Positions 7,250-15,423 are shown, counted from the stretch's first letter. The stretch is DNA of 19,594 nucleotides from Candidatus Parvarchaeota archaeon (GCA_027366075.1 DAHXLI010000001.1:1-19594); one strand, 5' to 3'. Numbers and translations are program-made. Notes: a model not told the origin generated them from the letters alone.

Positions 7250-8116
7250 TTATCCAGACAGAAGATCAAACATAGTCTCTAACTGTGTCTTTTGAGCTTC
7301 AAATTTAGCTTTCAGCTCTTTATATTGGTCTTCGCTTATCTTGCCGGCTACGAAATTACGTTCCAAATCTGCGGATTGTTTTTCGACGTCCCTTAATTTA
7401 GAATTTATATTTTGTGAGCCCCTAGAACCAATCGAGAATGCCTCGCTCACGCTTTGTGTCATCTGTCTTTTATTTAGCTTATTTGCATATTTTCTGGACA
7501 GTACACTATACAGTTCGGTCATATCGCCCTCTAATCTTGCATATGCGTCTTTGTCTTTGAACTGGCAATCCCCCGCTAAGACTATCCTTACATTTGCCGA
7601 TGCCTCAGTAGGGTCGTATACGCCGATTATTTTTGACCATAAAAATATTGGAACAATCTCCTTTATAACCCAGAACAGGATCGCGAGAACAAATAATGCT
7701 ACGGTAGCGTATTCCAATAAACCGGACGGTTGGATAGAGAATGACGTAAGGTTTGCAGATAAACTACCGCTATATTCCACTAATAAAGCTATTAGGAATA
7801 GTATACCGACTATAAGACATGCTTTCCATAATGTAGGGTATTTTGAGCCCTTTCTTATGTCCTTTGCCGCCTTTACGAGCACTCGAATAGGCTTTGCATT
7901 ACCGCCGCGGAAGGTCTCCTCCAGCTCCGTATCCTCAAACTTAGCCATCTCGTTTAAAAGTATCTTATAATCAAGGTCTGTCATCGACTCAGAAACTTCA
8001 TTTCTTAGTTCCTGTGGGTCATCGCTTTTTATGTATAAATCATAGAATACATGATGGCTCTCCATCGTGTCGGTCACGAACTCCTTCTCGTAGTTCCTGA
8101 TATTAAAACCAAACAT
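7250..8116 (-). CDS. Membrane protein with two helices and a SHOCT-like C-terminal tail
   Basis: From the ATG at 8116 the protein has 288 residues (MFGFNIRNYEKEF...). A soluble, acidic N-terminal region of about 95 residues precedes two membrane helices, WKACLIVGILFLIALLVEY and YATVALFVLAILFWVIKEIV, roughly residues 98-116 and 135-155. A soluble domain follows, ending in a coiled coil and the segment DLERNFVAGKISEDQYKELK, which resembles the SHOCT motif (short helix pair ending many membrane or stress proteins, pattern L..l...G.IseeEfe..K). No enzyme motif is visible. An in-frame ATG at 8176 would add 20 residues, but these read through a TATA-like element (GCTATATATT, 8139-8148) placed 27 bases before 8116, which argues for the inner start. 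Function unknown. Confidence 0.7.
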   Translation of the reverse strand: MFGFNIRNYEKEFVTDTMESHHVFYDLYIKSDDPQELRNEVSESMTDLDYKILLNEMAKFEDTELEETFRGGNAKPIRVLVKAAKDIRKGSKYPTLWKACLIVGILFLIALLVEYSGSLSANLTSFSIQPSGLLEYATVALFVLAILFWVIKEIVPIFLWSKIIGVYDPTEASANVRIVLAGDCQFKDKDAYARLEGDMTELYSVLSRKYANKLNKRQMTQSVSEAFSIGSRGSQNINSKLRDVEKQSADLERNFVAGKISEDQYKELKAKFEAQKTQLETMFDLLSG

Positions 8117-8138
8117 AATATAGTTAGATAAGCACCCG

Positions 8139-8148
8139 AATATATAGC
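8139..8148 (-). promoter_or_regulatory. TATA box upstream of the inner start of the SHOCT-like protein
   Basis: GCTATATATT on the minus strand, centred about 27 bases before the ATG at 8116; it would give a leaderless transcript. A second AT-rich element (8200-8210) is at a similar distance from the alternative start at 8176, so both starts are possible. Confidence 0.4.
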
Positions 8149-8202
8149 TTTTTTGTTTGAATAAAACGGCGTGCATTGGTGATTTTTAGCAGAGAAGATA
8201 AA

Positions 8203-8236
8203 ATTAAATACGTCGTGCTTATTAGTATTCTATAAG
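8203..8236 (+). promoter_or_regulatory. Promoter region of the nuoJKLMN operon
   Basis: The gap between the divergent genes holds two TATA-like strings on the plus strand: ATTAAATA (8203-8210) and TCTATAAG (8229-8236). The second is about 31 bases before the nuoJ ATG, close to leaderless; the first would leave a leader of about 30 bases. No strong Shine-Dalgarno sequence precedes nuoJ. Confidence 0.4.
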
Positions 8237-8263
8237 TGAGTTAGATCAAAAATAAGCGTTTTC

Positions 8264-8740
8264 ATGGATTTTGATATCATCGGGTTTTTAGCAATATCGG
8301 TCGTTCTTATAGCTACGGCGATAATGACGATAGAAAGCAAGAGGTTGGTGCATTATATACTCTTTCTTTTTATGTTTCTTGTTACCGTGGCCGCAATGTT
8401 CCTTTATTTAAATGCGGTATTCCTAGGCGTTGCAGAACTTATAATATATAATGGGGGAATAGTGCTTCTTCTGGCGATAGGCATAAGCATAATGCCAGAA
8501 GGGGCGATAAACCCCATCGACAAGAAGTACCTTATAATCATCCCTATAGCGATATTGGGGATACTTTCCTTCCTGCTGCTAAATTACAACACTGTGAACA
8601 GCGGAACCGGCCTTAGTTACAGCAACTTTGGCCTGTACTTTTTCCAAAATTATTCGATAGTACTGGTAGTTCTTGCAGTCACGTCCGTGGCCAGTCTTCT
8701 AGCGACCATCTACTTCATAAACAAGGAGGACGAGCCATGA
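8264..8740 (+). CDS. nuoJ: NuoJ, complex I membrane subunit
   Basis: A 158-residue, five-helix membrane protein. The third helix FLGVAELIIYNGGIVLLLAIGI (residues about 53-74) has the NuoJ pattern of a mid-helix YNGG/YVGA break, the pi-bulge helix that moves during proton pumping. It begins the operon J-K-L-M-N; its TGA overlaps the nuoK start in an ATGA. The protein ends with a short charged tail (INKEDEP). Subunits H, A, I, B, C and D are not in this window. It could equally belong to a hydrogenase-like or Fpo-like complex; family J is secure, the complex type is not. Confidence 0.85.
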   Translation: MDFDIIGFLAISVVLIATAIMTIESKRLVHYILFLFMFLVTVAAMFLYLNAVFLGVAELIIYNGGIVLLLAIGISIMPEGAINPIDKKYLIIIPIAILGILSFLLLNYNTVNSGTGLSYSNFGLYFFQNYSIVLVVLAVTSVASLLATIYFINKEDEP

Positions 8741-9039
8741 TACCCTATAATTATATTCTTATACTATCGGGGATACTTTTTGCAATCGCGATATACGGGA
8801 TAGTCTCGAGAAGAAACGGCATAACTTTCATAGTCGCCGCAGAGATCATAATAAACGCGGCATTGATAAACTTCGTCGGGGCGTCTAGCGCTTTTAATTC
8901 TTATGACGGCGCAAGTTACGCCCTGATAACACTTGTAATAGCGGTTTTGGAAACGGTCGCAATAATAGGCATGCTTATAGTATTCTCAAGAAGGACCAAT
9001 TCGTTGTCCTTTTCAAAACTCAAGAACTTTAGAGGATAA
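8737..9039 (+). CDS. nuoK: NuoK, complex I membrane subunit
   Basis: A 100-residue, three-helix protein, the standard NuoK length. Both membrane glutamates needed for proton transfer in this family are present at the canonical numbers: Glu36 in VAAEIIINAALINF and Glu72 in LITLVIAVLETVAIIG. The start is marked by a strong Shine-Dalgarno AAGGAGGA (8723-8730) 6 bases before the ATG and by the 4-base overlap with nuoJ. NuoK belongs to the MrpC/MnhC superfamily, but the neighbours J, L, M and N fit complex I. Confidence 0.9.
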   Translation: MIPYNYILILSGILFAIAIYGIVSRRNGITFIVAAEIIINAALINFVGASSAFNSYDGASYALITLVIAVLETVAIIGMLIVFSRRTNSLSFSKLKNFRG

Positions 9040-9040
9040 T

Positions 9041-10783
9041 GTGCTGTACCTAATCCTTTTGCCGGTTCTTGCGTCGTTATGTTTAATACCGCTGTTTGGC
9101 GAAAGAAAAATAAAAAGCTCCACTATCGCGATAGCCGGGGCGCTCGGATCCTTAGCTTTGGCGTCATACTATCTTTTCGCTTACTTTGTAAAATCCGTCG
9201 TAGAATCGTATAACTGGTTTTTGGGGGGCTTTTCGCTCTCATTCATAGGCAACAACCTTACGCTTTCATTTGCGGTGCTGGTCTCGTTCATATCCTTGAT
9301 GGTCCTTATATTCTCCGTTTTTTACATGAAAAAAGAACAACAGGAAAGATATTACGTTGAGATGTCAATTTTCATCTTGTCAATGCTCGGATTAGTGCTT
9401 TCTAATAGCCTTCTTTTATTCTATATATTTTGGGAACTAGTTGGCGTGAGTTCCTATCTCCTTATAGGCTTCTGGTACAAAAAAGAAAGCGCGTCTGCGG
9501 CCGGTAAAAAAGCCCTCGTTATTACGAGAATCGGGGATATGGCTTTCTTTGCAGCGCTTATCATCCTTTTTATTGGTCTAGGTACTTTTTCAATCCCGTC
9601 TATAAATTCAGCGACGTCTTCCCTTCCACAGCCATTGTTGCTACTATCGGGAATTTTGATACTTATAGCCGCACTTTCTAAATCGGCACAATTCCCGTTT
9701 TATACCTGGCTTCCGGATGCGATGGAAGGCCCGACACCTGTAAGCGCGCTTCTGCATTCTGCAACGATGGTAGCTGCAGGAGCGTATCTTGTAATCGTGA
9801 TGTCACCATTGCTGGCTGCGGCAGGATTAAATATAATTCTAGTCGGGGTGGGTTTGCTTACAGCGTTTATAGCGGTTTTCTTAGCATTGAACCATAGACA
9901 AATCAAGAGAATATTCGCATATTCGACGATAGAAAGTCTTGCGTTTATGTTTATTGCGGTAGGGACCGCAAATACCGGCGGAGCCGTTTTTTATCTTTTT
10001 GCCCACGCGTTCTTCAAATCTCTTTTGTTTCTTATAAGTGGGGTTTTCGCCGTGCTGTTAGGGATGCAAGACATATACGCGCTTAAACTAAAGAAGCTTG
10101 CGGGTACCTGGGTAATGATACCTGCGTTGATAGGCATAATCTCTTTGGCTGGAATCCCCCCGTTTATGAGTTTCTTTGCGCACCTCTCCCTTTCGGCAGG
10201 TTTCAACATCTATGAAAACTTACTGTTCGTTATAATCTCTTTCTTAACTGCATTGTTTGCATTTAGGATATTTTTCGTGGTGTTTAACCAAAGAGCAGAA
10301 GAAAAGCTAGAAAAACAAAAAGAAAGTTACATACCAATATACGTTCTTTCCGCGATATCGGCAGTAGGCGGCTTGTTGATGTTTTCTTTCACGAACATAA
10401 TCGCCAATTTCACCTACGTTTTGGATGGGTTTACATTGATAGATGTTTTGGCAGCGTTGGTCGGCGTATTTGTCGCTTTCGAGTTCTTCTATAGATCTAA
10501 ATATCCACATTTTTCAATGAAAGTAAAAAGCATGGTTTCCTACTTATCAAAGCATTCTTATGATTCTATCCTGAGTTCTATAGGCGGTTTTGTCGTTTTG
10601 GTCGGCGCTCTGGTCGGGCTATTCGATTCAAAGCTTTCAATATTTTATGATAAGCTTGCGGACGGGTCGCTGTTCTTATCTTCCAAATCCAGGAGGTTAG
10701 AAGACGGCGACACACAAACTTACATACTTGCTATAATGGTGGGGATTATCGCTATATTTGCGGTCGCGGCGATTTACATATGA
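9041..10783 (+). CDS. nuoL: NuoL, antiporter-like proton-pumping subunit
   Basis: A 580-residue, many-helix protein. Conserved channel residues are Glu132 in FYIFWELVGVSSYLLIGFW (equivalent to E. coli Glu144), Lys214 in LSKSAQFPFYTWLPDAMEGPTPVSA split around the helix-7 break (Lys229), and His239 in ALLHSATMV (His254). The terminal channel Lys of helix 12 (FFSKDE in E. coli, Lys399) is replaced: the sequence reads GIPPFMSFFAHLSLS, so His381 occupies that site and the following Asp is lost. The C-terminus keeps the long lateral helix region and a final membrane helix. The start is GTG at 9041, one base after the nuoK stop, with AGAGG at 9031-9035. The end overlaps nuoM by 4 bases. Confidence 0.9.
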   Translation: MLYLILLPVLASLCLIPLFGERKIKSSTIAIAGALGSLALASYYLFAYFVKSVVESYNWFLGGFSLSFIGNNLTLSFAVLVSFISLMVLIFSVFYMKKEQQERYYVEMSIFILSMLGLVLSNSLLLFYIFWELVGVSSYLLIGFWYKKESASAAGKKALVITRIGDMAFFAALIILFIGLGTFSIPSINSATSSLPQPLLLLSGILILIAALSKSAQFPFYTWLPDAMEGPTPVSALLHSATMVAAGAYLVIVMSPLLAAAGLNIILVGVGLLTAFIAVFLALNHRQIKRIFAYSTIESLAFMFIAVGTANTGGAVFYLFAHAFFKSLLFLISGVFAVLLGMQDIYALKLKKLAGTWVMIPALIGIISLAGIPPFMSFFAHLSLSAGFNIYENLLFVIISFLTALFAFRIFFVVFNQRAEEKLEKQKESYIPIYVLSAISAVGGLLMFSFTNIIANFTYVLDGFTLIDVLAALVGVFVAFEFFYRSKYPHFSMKVKSMVSYLSKHSYDSILSSIGGFVVLVGALVGLFDSKLSIFYDKLADGSLFLSSKSRRLEDGDTQTYILAIMVGIIAIFAVAAIYI

Positions 10784-12195
10784 TACAACTAACAGGACTT
10801 TTGGTACTGCCCACAGTGGGGATCATAGCCCTTATAATAAAAAAAGTTTTGCACCTCGGGCTAACTGAAGAAAAGATAGTTACAAGCGTTACAATAGCGA
10901 CCATCGCCATTTTCTTTTTAGGTCTATTATTAGGTTTTCAGAGTTTTTCTTTTCCTTTGATAAATTCTATAGGGTTCTCATTTACACTGCAGCTTAACGG
11001 CATAAGCATACCTTTTCTTTTGCTGGCGATAGTGCTCCCGGGGTTGGGGTTATGGTCGGCTTACAAAGAAATAAAAGAGAACAAGACGTTATTCTACATA
11101 TTTTATCTATTCTCTTACCTTTCGCTTATAGCGGTATTCATGTCGTCAAATCTTATCTCGTTCTTCATATTTTGGGAGATAATCCTTATATCTTTCTTTT
11201 TTATAATTGCCTTCTGGGGAGAAAAAGAAACGAAACGAAAAGCCAGCATGAAGTTTTTAATATTTACGCAATTTGGCAGCATGTTACTTTTAGGTGCGTT
11301 TATACTGCTCTATGTATATACCGGTTCTTTCAATCTTAATACGATAGCAAGTTCTATCTCACTAATACCTTCGCAGATACAAGATGTAATATTCTTTTTC
11401 GTCCTTATGGCGGCCATAATAAAGATGCCCCTTTTCCCATTGCACAGTTGGCTTCCGGACGCCCATACAAGTGCGCCGACTGCGGGTAGCGTTTTACTTG
11501 CAGGGGTGCTGCTTAAATTGGGAGCTTATGTTCTGATATTATTCGCGGTTTTGTTGATGCCAGCAGTCGTAAGAACTTTCCAGATCCCATTAATAATTCT
11601 CGGTTTGTTTACTATACTATATTCTACTTTCGCCGCATCCGCACAAAGAGATTTCAAGAGACTGATCGCTTACTCAAGTATATTTTACATGGCTTTGGTC
11701 TTTATTGGGATAGCTTCCTTAAATTCTTTAGGAGAAACAGGCGCGATAGTGCTAATAGTAAGCCATGGTTTTATAGTCGGTATGCTTTTCGTTTTAGCGG
11801 GGACTCTGAAAGAGAAGACGGGGACGAGAGATTTAGACAGACTCGGGGGCCTAATGAGCAAAATGCCAATGTACGCATTTTTCCTAGTCTTGGCAGTGAT
11901 AGCGACTTTAGGGGTGCCAGGTTTGAGCAATTTTCCGGGAGAGTTATTGGTTTTGTTAGGCGCATACGCAGTTTATCCAATGGCACTTATAGCTTTGGCC
12001 GGCGTCCTTATAGCTACAAACTATTACCTTTCTGCCGTAAAAAAGATACTTTTTAATTCTCTCAAGAAAGCATTTATTAAAATGACCGATATATCGAGTT
12101 TTGATGCGTTGCAGCTATCTTTATTTACCATCTTTATAGTCGTGTTGGGAATAATGCCAAGCATATTAATAAATTCGTTTAATCTGACAATATGA
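10780..12195 (+). CDS. nuoM: NuoM, antiporter-like proton-pumping subunit
   Basis: A 471-residue polytopic protein of the Proton_antipo_M family. Channel residues are all present: Glu133 in FWEIILISFFFIIAFW (E. coli Glu144), Lys215 in IKMPLFPLHSWLPDAHTSAP (Lys234), Lys246 in LLKLGAY (Lys265), a histidine in SHGFIVGMLF (His329), and the terminal Glu388 in SNFPGELLVL (Glu407). The SNFxGE motif distinguishes M from L and N. The start overlaps the nuoL stop (ATGA), and the end overlaps nuoN by 4 bases, so translation of L, M and N is probably coupled. Confidence 0.92.
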   Translation: MIQLTGLLVLPTVGIIALIIKKVLHLGLTEEKIVTSVTIATIAIFFLGLLLGFQSFSFPLINSIGFSFTLQLNGISIPFLLLAIVLPGLGLWSAYKEIKENKTLFYIFYLFSYLSLIAVFMSSNLISFFIFWEIILISFFFIIAFWGEKETKRKASMKFLIFTQFGSMLLLGAFILLYVYTGSFNLNTIASSISLIPSQIQDVIFFFVLMAAIIKMPLFPLHSWLPDAHTSAPTAGSVLLAGVLLKLGAYVLILFAVLLMPAVVRTFQIPLIILGLFTILYSTFAASAQRDFKRLIAYSSIFYMALVFIGIASLNSLGETGAIVLIVSHGFIVGMLFVLAGTLKEKTGTRDLDRLGGLMSKMPMYAFFLVLAVIATLGVPGLSNFPGELLVLLGAYAVYPMALIALAGVLIATNYYLSAVKKILFNSLKKAFIKMTDISSFDALQLSLFTIFIVVLGIMPSILINSFNLTI

Positions 12196-13541
12196 TAAAC
12201 TCTGAATACATACTTTTTGGCGGGGTGCTTGCGCTTATACTTATAGACTTATTGCGGCTTCATCTAAAAATCAATGACAGGAAGATAATACATTTCATTA
12301 CACTCGCCATCCTTATAGCAGCGTTTATCGCAGAAATAATCTTCGGCGATATGAACATAACTTTTTTTAGCGCTACCCAGTATTCTCAATTTGTAAATGG
12401 ATTCATATTATTTTTGGCGGTGATGATCTACGCATTTCTGATGTCCGATTCAAAAGACCACAGTGCGTTCATAGATTTTCTTTTCCTTTTAGCCACGCTG
12501 GGAGCCATGCTTGTCGTATTGTCTAGTAATTTCATCTCGCTAATTATCGCCATTGAGATGATTTCTATATCTTCGTACGGGTTGGTTTTCTTCCAGAAAA
12601 ATAGTCGCAGAATGGAAGGAGCAATGAAGTATGTTTCCCTTAGCTTCATATCCGTAGTAATAATGATATTCGGGGTATCCCTCGTATATGGTGGTTCAGG
12701 CACCCTTTCGTTCACGCAACTGGCAAGTATAGATTACGTCCCATTCATAGCGGGTGTCGGTTTAGTCATGGTGGGCCTTGCGTTTAAATCTACAATAGTC
12801 CCATTCCACATGTGGGCGCCAGACGTATACGAAGCTTCTAATAGCGTTGTAACCGCTTTTCTGTCGTCTATATCAAAAGCGGTCGGATTGGTCGCGATGA
12901 TCAGAGTTTTCTTTTTTGCGTTCCCGGTTTCGTCGCCATTTGTAAGCCTTATGTTCATTATACTAGCCGTATCCACGATATTCTTCGCAAGCTTCTTAGC
13001 CACGGTCCAAGATAAGATAAAAAGACTTTTAGCTTACTCAAGCATTGCTCAGGCCGGGTTTGCTTTTATAGCGATCGGACTGCTAAATTATCTTGGGATA
13101 CAGGCTGCGATCTTTTACATATTTACTTTTGCGATAGCGGACGCGCTCGTGTTCCTAGCTTATAAAATATTCGAAGACCATAAGATAATATACAAAAAGG
13201 ACGCATCAAAAATGTTTTCTGTCTCTAAAATAGCGACAGTAGGATTTTTTATTGGGGTGCTGTCCCTTGCCGGGCTTCCACCAACGATAGGATTTTTCGG
13301 TAAACTGGCGATATTTGTCGCTTTATTGTCCCAAGGTTACGTCTATCTGGTCATAGCGCTTTTCGCGATCATCCTCTTTTCAACTTTCTATTATTTCGGA
13401 TTACTTAGGGAGACAGATTTAACGGATGCAATAGCGATGCAGAAGCCGAGCCCCAAAAATACCTCGCTTAGAACCCAGGAAGCGATCATAATAATCCTCA
13501 CGGCAGCTTTGTTTGTAGGCGTACTCTTCGTAAACTTTTAA
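12192..13541 (+). CDS. nuoN: NuoN, antiporter-like proton-pumping subunit
   Basis: A 449-residue polytopic protein. Conserved residues are Glu122 in IAIEMISISSYG (E. coli Glu133), Lys199 in AFKSTIVPFHMWAPDVYEAS (Lys217), Lys229 in SSISKAVGL (Lys247), and Lys371 in LPPTIGFFGKLAIF (Lys395). The W-A-P-D-V-Y-E signature is typical of N. Last gene of the nuoJKLMN operon; a 129-base gap separates it from convergent uL29. With no NADH-binding (E, F, G) or quinone-site (B, C, D, H, I) genes adjacent, the rest of the complex must be elsewhere or absent. Confidence 0.92.
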   Translation: MINSEYILFGGVLALILIDLLRLHLKINDRKIIHFITLAILIAAFIAEIIFGDMNITFFSATQYSQFVNGFILFLAVMIYAFLMSDSKDHSAFIDFLFLLATLGAMLVVLSSNFISLIIAIEMISISSYGLVFFQKNSRRMEGAMKYVSLSFISVVIMIFGVSLVYGGSGTLSFTQLASIDYVPFIAGVGLVMVGLAFKSTIVPFHMWAPDVYEASNSVVTAFLSSISKAVGLVAMIRVFFFAFPVSSPFVSLMFIILAVSTIFFASFLATVQDKIKRLLAYSSIAQAGFAFIAIGLLNYLGIQAAIFYIFTFAIADALVFLAYKIFEDHKIIYKKDASKMFSVSKIATVGFFIGVLSLAGLPPTIGFFGKLAIFVALLSQGYVYLVIALFAIILFSTFYYFGLLRETDLTDAIAMQKPSPKNTSLRTQEAIIIILTAALFVGVLFVNF

Positions 13542-13670
13542 GAAATGTCGTATATTGGTACAGTCATTAAACATAAACGAAAATCGTTTACATCGGGAGA
13601 AAGCCATAAAGCTTTTTAGCTCTCATCAAGAATAAATAGAAAAACTTAATTTATTTTAATAGCCTTTTAA

Positions 13671-13862
13671 TCAAGTCTTAGCCGATTTCTGCCTTTTAGC
13701 AGCAGCGACTTTTAACTCTTCCCGCCTCAGCTTGTCCTTCAAAGCGGCTATCTTCTTTTTTAAGTGTTTGTACTTTCCGGCATCAGCTGGCTGCAGCCCC
13801 TGTGTCCTTTTTATGTTCATTTTCAGAAGCTCTAGCTCCAGCTCCTTCAAGTTCTCTTCCAT
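13671..13862 (-). CDS. rpl29: Ribosomal protein uL29
   Basis: A 63-residue protein of the large subunit, located near the peptide exit tunnel. It has the L29 two-helix hairpin: LKELELELLKMNIKRTQG, then a loop, then KHLKKKIAALKDKLREEE-like sequence, and a basic tail. The start at ATG 13862 is preferred over the in-frame TTG at 13883 because GAGGTG (13873-13878 on the minus strand) is a good Shine-Dalgarno sequence 10 bases before it. It therefore begins inside uS3, overlapping its last 80 bases. In most archaea rpl29 is followed by further S10/spc genes (uS17 and onward); here the next gene is convergent nuoN. Confidence 0.85.
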   Translation of the reverse strand: MEENLKELELELLKMNIKRTQGLQPADAGKYKHLKKKIAALKDKLRREELKVAAAKRQKSAKT

Positions 13863-14454
13863 CTTTAAATTCCACCTCGCCAACCGAATGAGTCGGCACC
13901 ACTATTGTTACCTTTATACCTATCGAACCTCTCTTCAATATCAGTTGTTTCTTTGCCGTTCTTACTCCAAAATCTTCCAATTGACCCGTTTTCGGCATGA
14001 CGCTTCCGTGAGGTCTAAATTTAAAATGGGCAGCGCGTTCTTTTATGACTCCGCCTATCTCTATCTCGGCACCGCTTGCGCCCGCGTTTATCATGTCATC
14101 TAATGCCTTGTGGGCCACTATCTTGTACTTCATCGGTCCGTATTTTGATATTTTGAAAGCTATCGAATCCGCCATTACCTCGGGGTCAAGCATCGGATCT
14201 TCCGTCTGTTCGATGTCTATATGTGGAGGTTCCTGTTTAAAGTAGATGCCTAATTCCTTTGAAGCCTCTTTAAGTGACTGGCCACCACGGGTTACTAGCA
14301 CGCCCGGCTTAGGCGTCTTTAAAACGACTTTCATCCCAAGCGGAGTCTTATCTATTTTTATGTCGCTTATCCCGTATCTTGTGAATTTCTTAAGCAGGTA
14401 TTCCTTGGCAGTCTGTTCATTTATTCTCGAACTAATTATTTTCTTTGGTAACAT
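13783..14454 (-). CDS. rps3: Ribosomal protein uS3
   Basis: Small-subunit protein at the mRNA entry site, 223 residues, archaeal type. The N-terminal KH domain spans about 15-85, and the C-terminal domain includes SKYGPMKYKIVAHKALDDM, GAEIEIGGVIKERA and RTAKKQLILKRGSIGIKVTIVVP. The KH loop normally GxxG reads TRGG (residues 55-58), so its first Gly is Thr. The tail (about 200-223) is hydrophilic and encoded in the stretch shared with uL29. It starts 2 bases after the uL22 stop, so it is part of the ribosomal operon. Confidence 0.93.
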   Translation of the reverse strand: MLPKKIISSRINEQTAKEYLLKKFTRYGISDIKIDKTPLGMKVVLKTPKPGVLVTRGGQSLKEASKELGIYFKQEPPHIDIEQTEDPMLDPEVMADSIAFKISKYGPMKYKIVAHKALDDMINAGASGAEIEIGGVIKERAAHFKFRPHGSVMPKTGQLEDFGVRTAKKQLILKRGSIGIKVTIVVPTHSVGEVEFKDGRELEGAGARASENEHKKDTGAAAS

Positions 14455-14456
14455 GT

Positions 14457-15026
14457 TTATTTTCCTTCAATTTCCGTAGACTCGGCAGCCGCTTCTATTA
14501 ATTTTTCTTCCCCTGAAGTCAGTATGTCTTTTTTTGTATCTACGATTTTCTCCTCTTTTGTCGCCGGTTCTATAGGCTTTTCCTCTTCGACAGCTTTAAT
14601 AGGCTTTTCTTCTTTTTCCTTTGGCTTTTCGGCTTCGACCATCCCAAAAATCCTAAGATTAGTCCTCTTTCCTTGTTTATAGGTTCCGCCGCCTTTCATC
14701 CGCGGGTAAGCGCCCCGCCCGAGGTCAAAACCAGATACTGTAACCTTATCAGCATCGCCGCCGATAGCTTTTGCGTTGAACCTTAGTTCATTAAGAATTT
14801 CTATGACATATTTACTTGCCTTTACTGGGTAACCGGCCGGTACACCGGCTTTATGGCCCTTGCTAGGATACCTTTTGTAAGGAACAAAGTTTTTCTGTGA
14901 TTGGACATTCTTTAAATATTCTGTCGCCTTAGTTGCGTTTTTGTTTGTTATTGCGACCATTATCTCGTGGGTATGTTTTAGAGAAATCCCCATTCCTTCC
15001 CGGTTTGCGCTTACTTTTGTTAACAT
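14457..15026 (-). CDS. rpl22: Ribosomal protein uL22 with a long charged C-terminal extension
   Basis: Large-subunit protein whose hairpin lines the exit tunnel. Residues 1-130 are the conserved archaeal uL22 body, with the motif VPYKRYPSKGHKAGVPAGYPVKAS (split around 48-71), ILNELRFNAKAIG, and the basic hairpin GRGAYPRMKGGGTYKQGKRTNLRI. From about 131 to 189 comes an extension of Lys/Glu/Pro repeats (for example EKPKEKEEKPIKAVEEEKPI), probably disordered on the ribosome surface. Total 189 residues versus about 150-155 usual in archaea. It lies 5 bases after the uS19 stop. Confidence 0.93.
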   Translation of the reverse strand: MLTKVSANREGMGISLKHTHEIMVAITNKNATKATEYLKNVQSQKNFVPYKRYPSKGHKAGVPAGYPVKASKYVIEILNELRFNAKAIGGDADKVTVSGFDLGRGAYPRMKGGGTYKQGKRTNLRIFGMVEAEKPKEKEEKPIKAVEEEKPIEPATKEEKIVDTKKDILTSGEEKLIEAAAESTEIEGK

Positions 15027-15031
15027 ACTAT

Positions 15032-15421
15032 TTATTTGATGGGCACAAAGCCGCTTGAACGTGTAGCTCTAAGCCCAGGCATGCCGTGCTTGACTTGCTT
15101 GGTCGTCAAAGAATATTCACCAAGTCTGTGGAATATCATCTGCGGCTTTATTTCGACAGGCACAAATTCCTTTCCGTTGTGCACTCCGAACGTGAGCCCT
15201 ACAAAACTAGGAAGAATAATCATTTCTCTAACGTGGGTCTTTATCGTTTTTTTAGCCTTCGCTTTTTTCTCTATCTTAGATAACAACGTCTTCTCTTCTG
15301 TAGAAAAACCGTTTTTTAAAATCCTTCTCGCATCGGCATTTGCTATCTTAGAAAGCTCTTCATTGCTCATAGCTTTTAATTGCTCTATGGTTTTGCCTCT
15401 GTAAATATAAATTTCTGCCAT
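15032..15421 (-). CDS. rps19: Ribosomal protein uS19
   Basis: Small-subunit head protein, 129 residues, the archaeal/eukaryotic-length form rather than the roughly 90-residue bacterial one. The N-terminal extension (YRGKTIEQLKAMSNEELSKI) precedes the conserved core: KTHVREMIILPSFVGLTFGVHNG, then HRLGEYSLTTKQVKHGMPGLRATRSS near the C-terminus, which is the archaeal version of the LGEF..TR....HG motif. It begins 2 bases after the uL2 stop and is followed by uL22. Confidence 0.95.
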   Translation of the reverse strand: MAEIYIYRGKTIEQLKAMSNEELSKIANADARRILKNGFSTEEKTLLSKIEKKAKAKKTIKTHVREMIILPSFVGLTFGVHNGKEFVPVEIKPQMIFHRLGEYSLTTKQVKHGMPGLRATRSSGFVPIK

Positions 15422-15423
15422 TT

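Noticed and set aside
13542..13670. Gap between nuoN and uL29 as a possible RNA gene
   Set aside because: Contains AT-rich sequence and a small AAAGCTTT palindrome, but no tRNA-like T-loop, no stable stem set and no promoter at a useful distance; probably only transcript ends.
15036..15404. Plus-strand frame opposite uS19
   Set aside because: It is the antisense of a highly conserved ribosomal gene and has no domain of its own.
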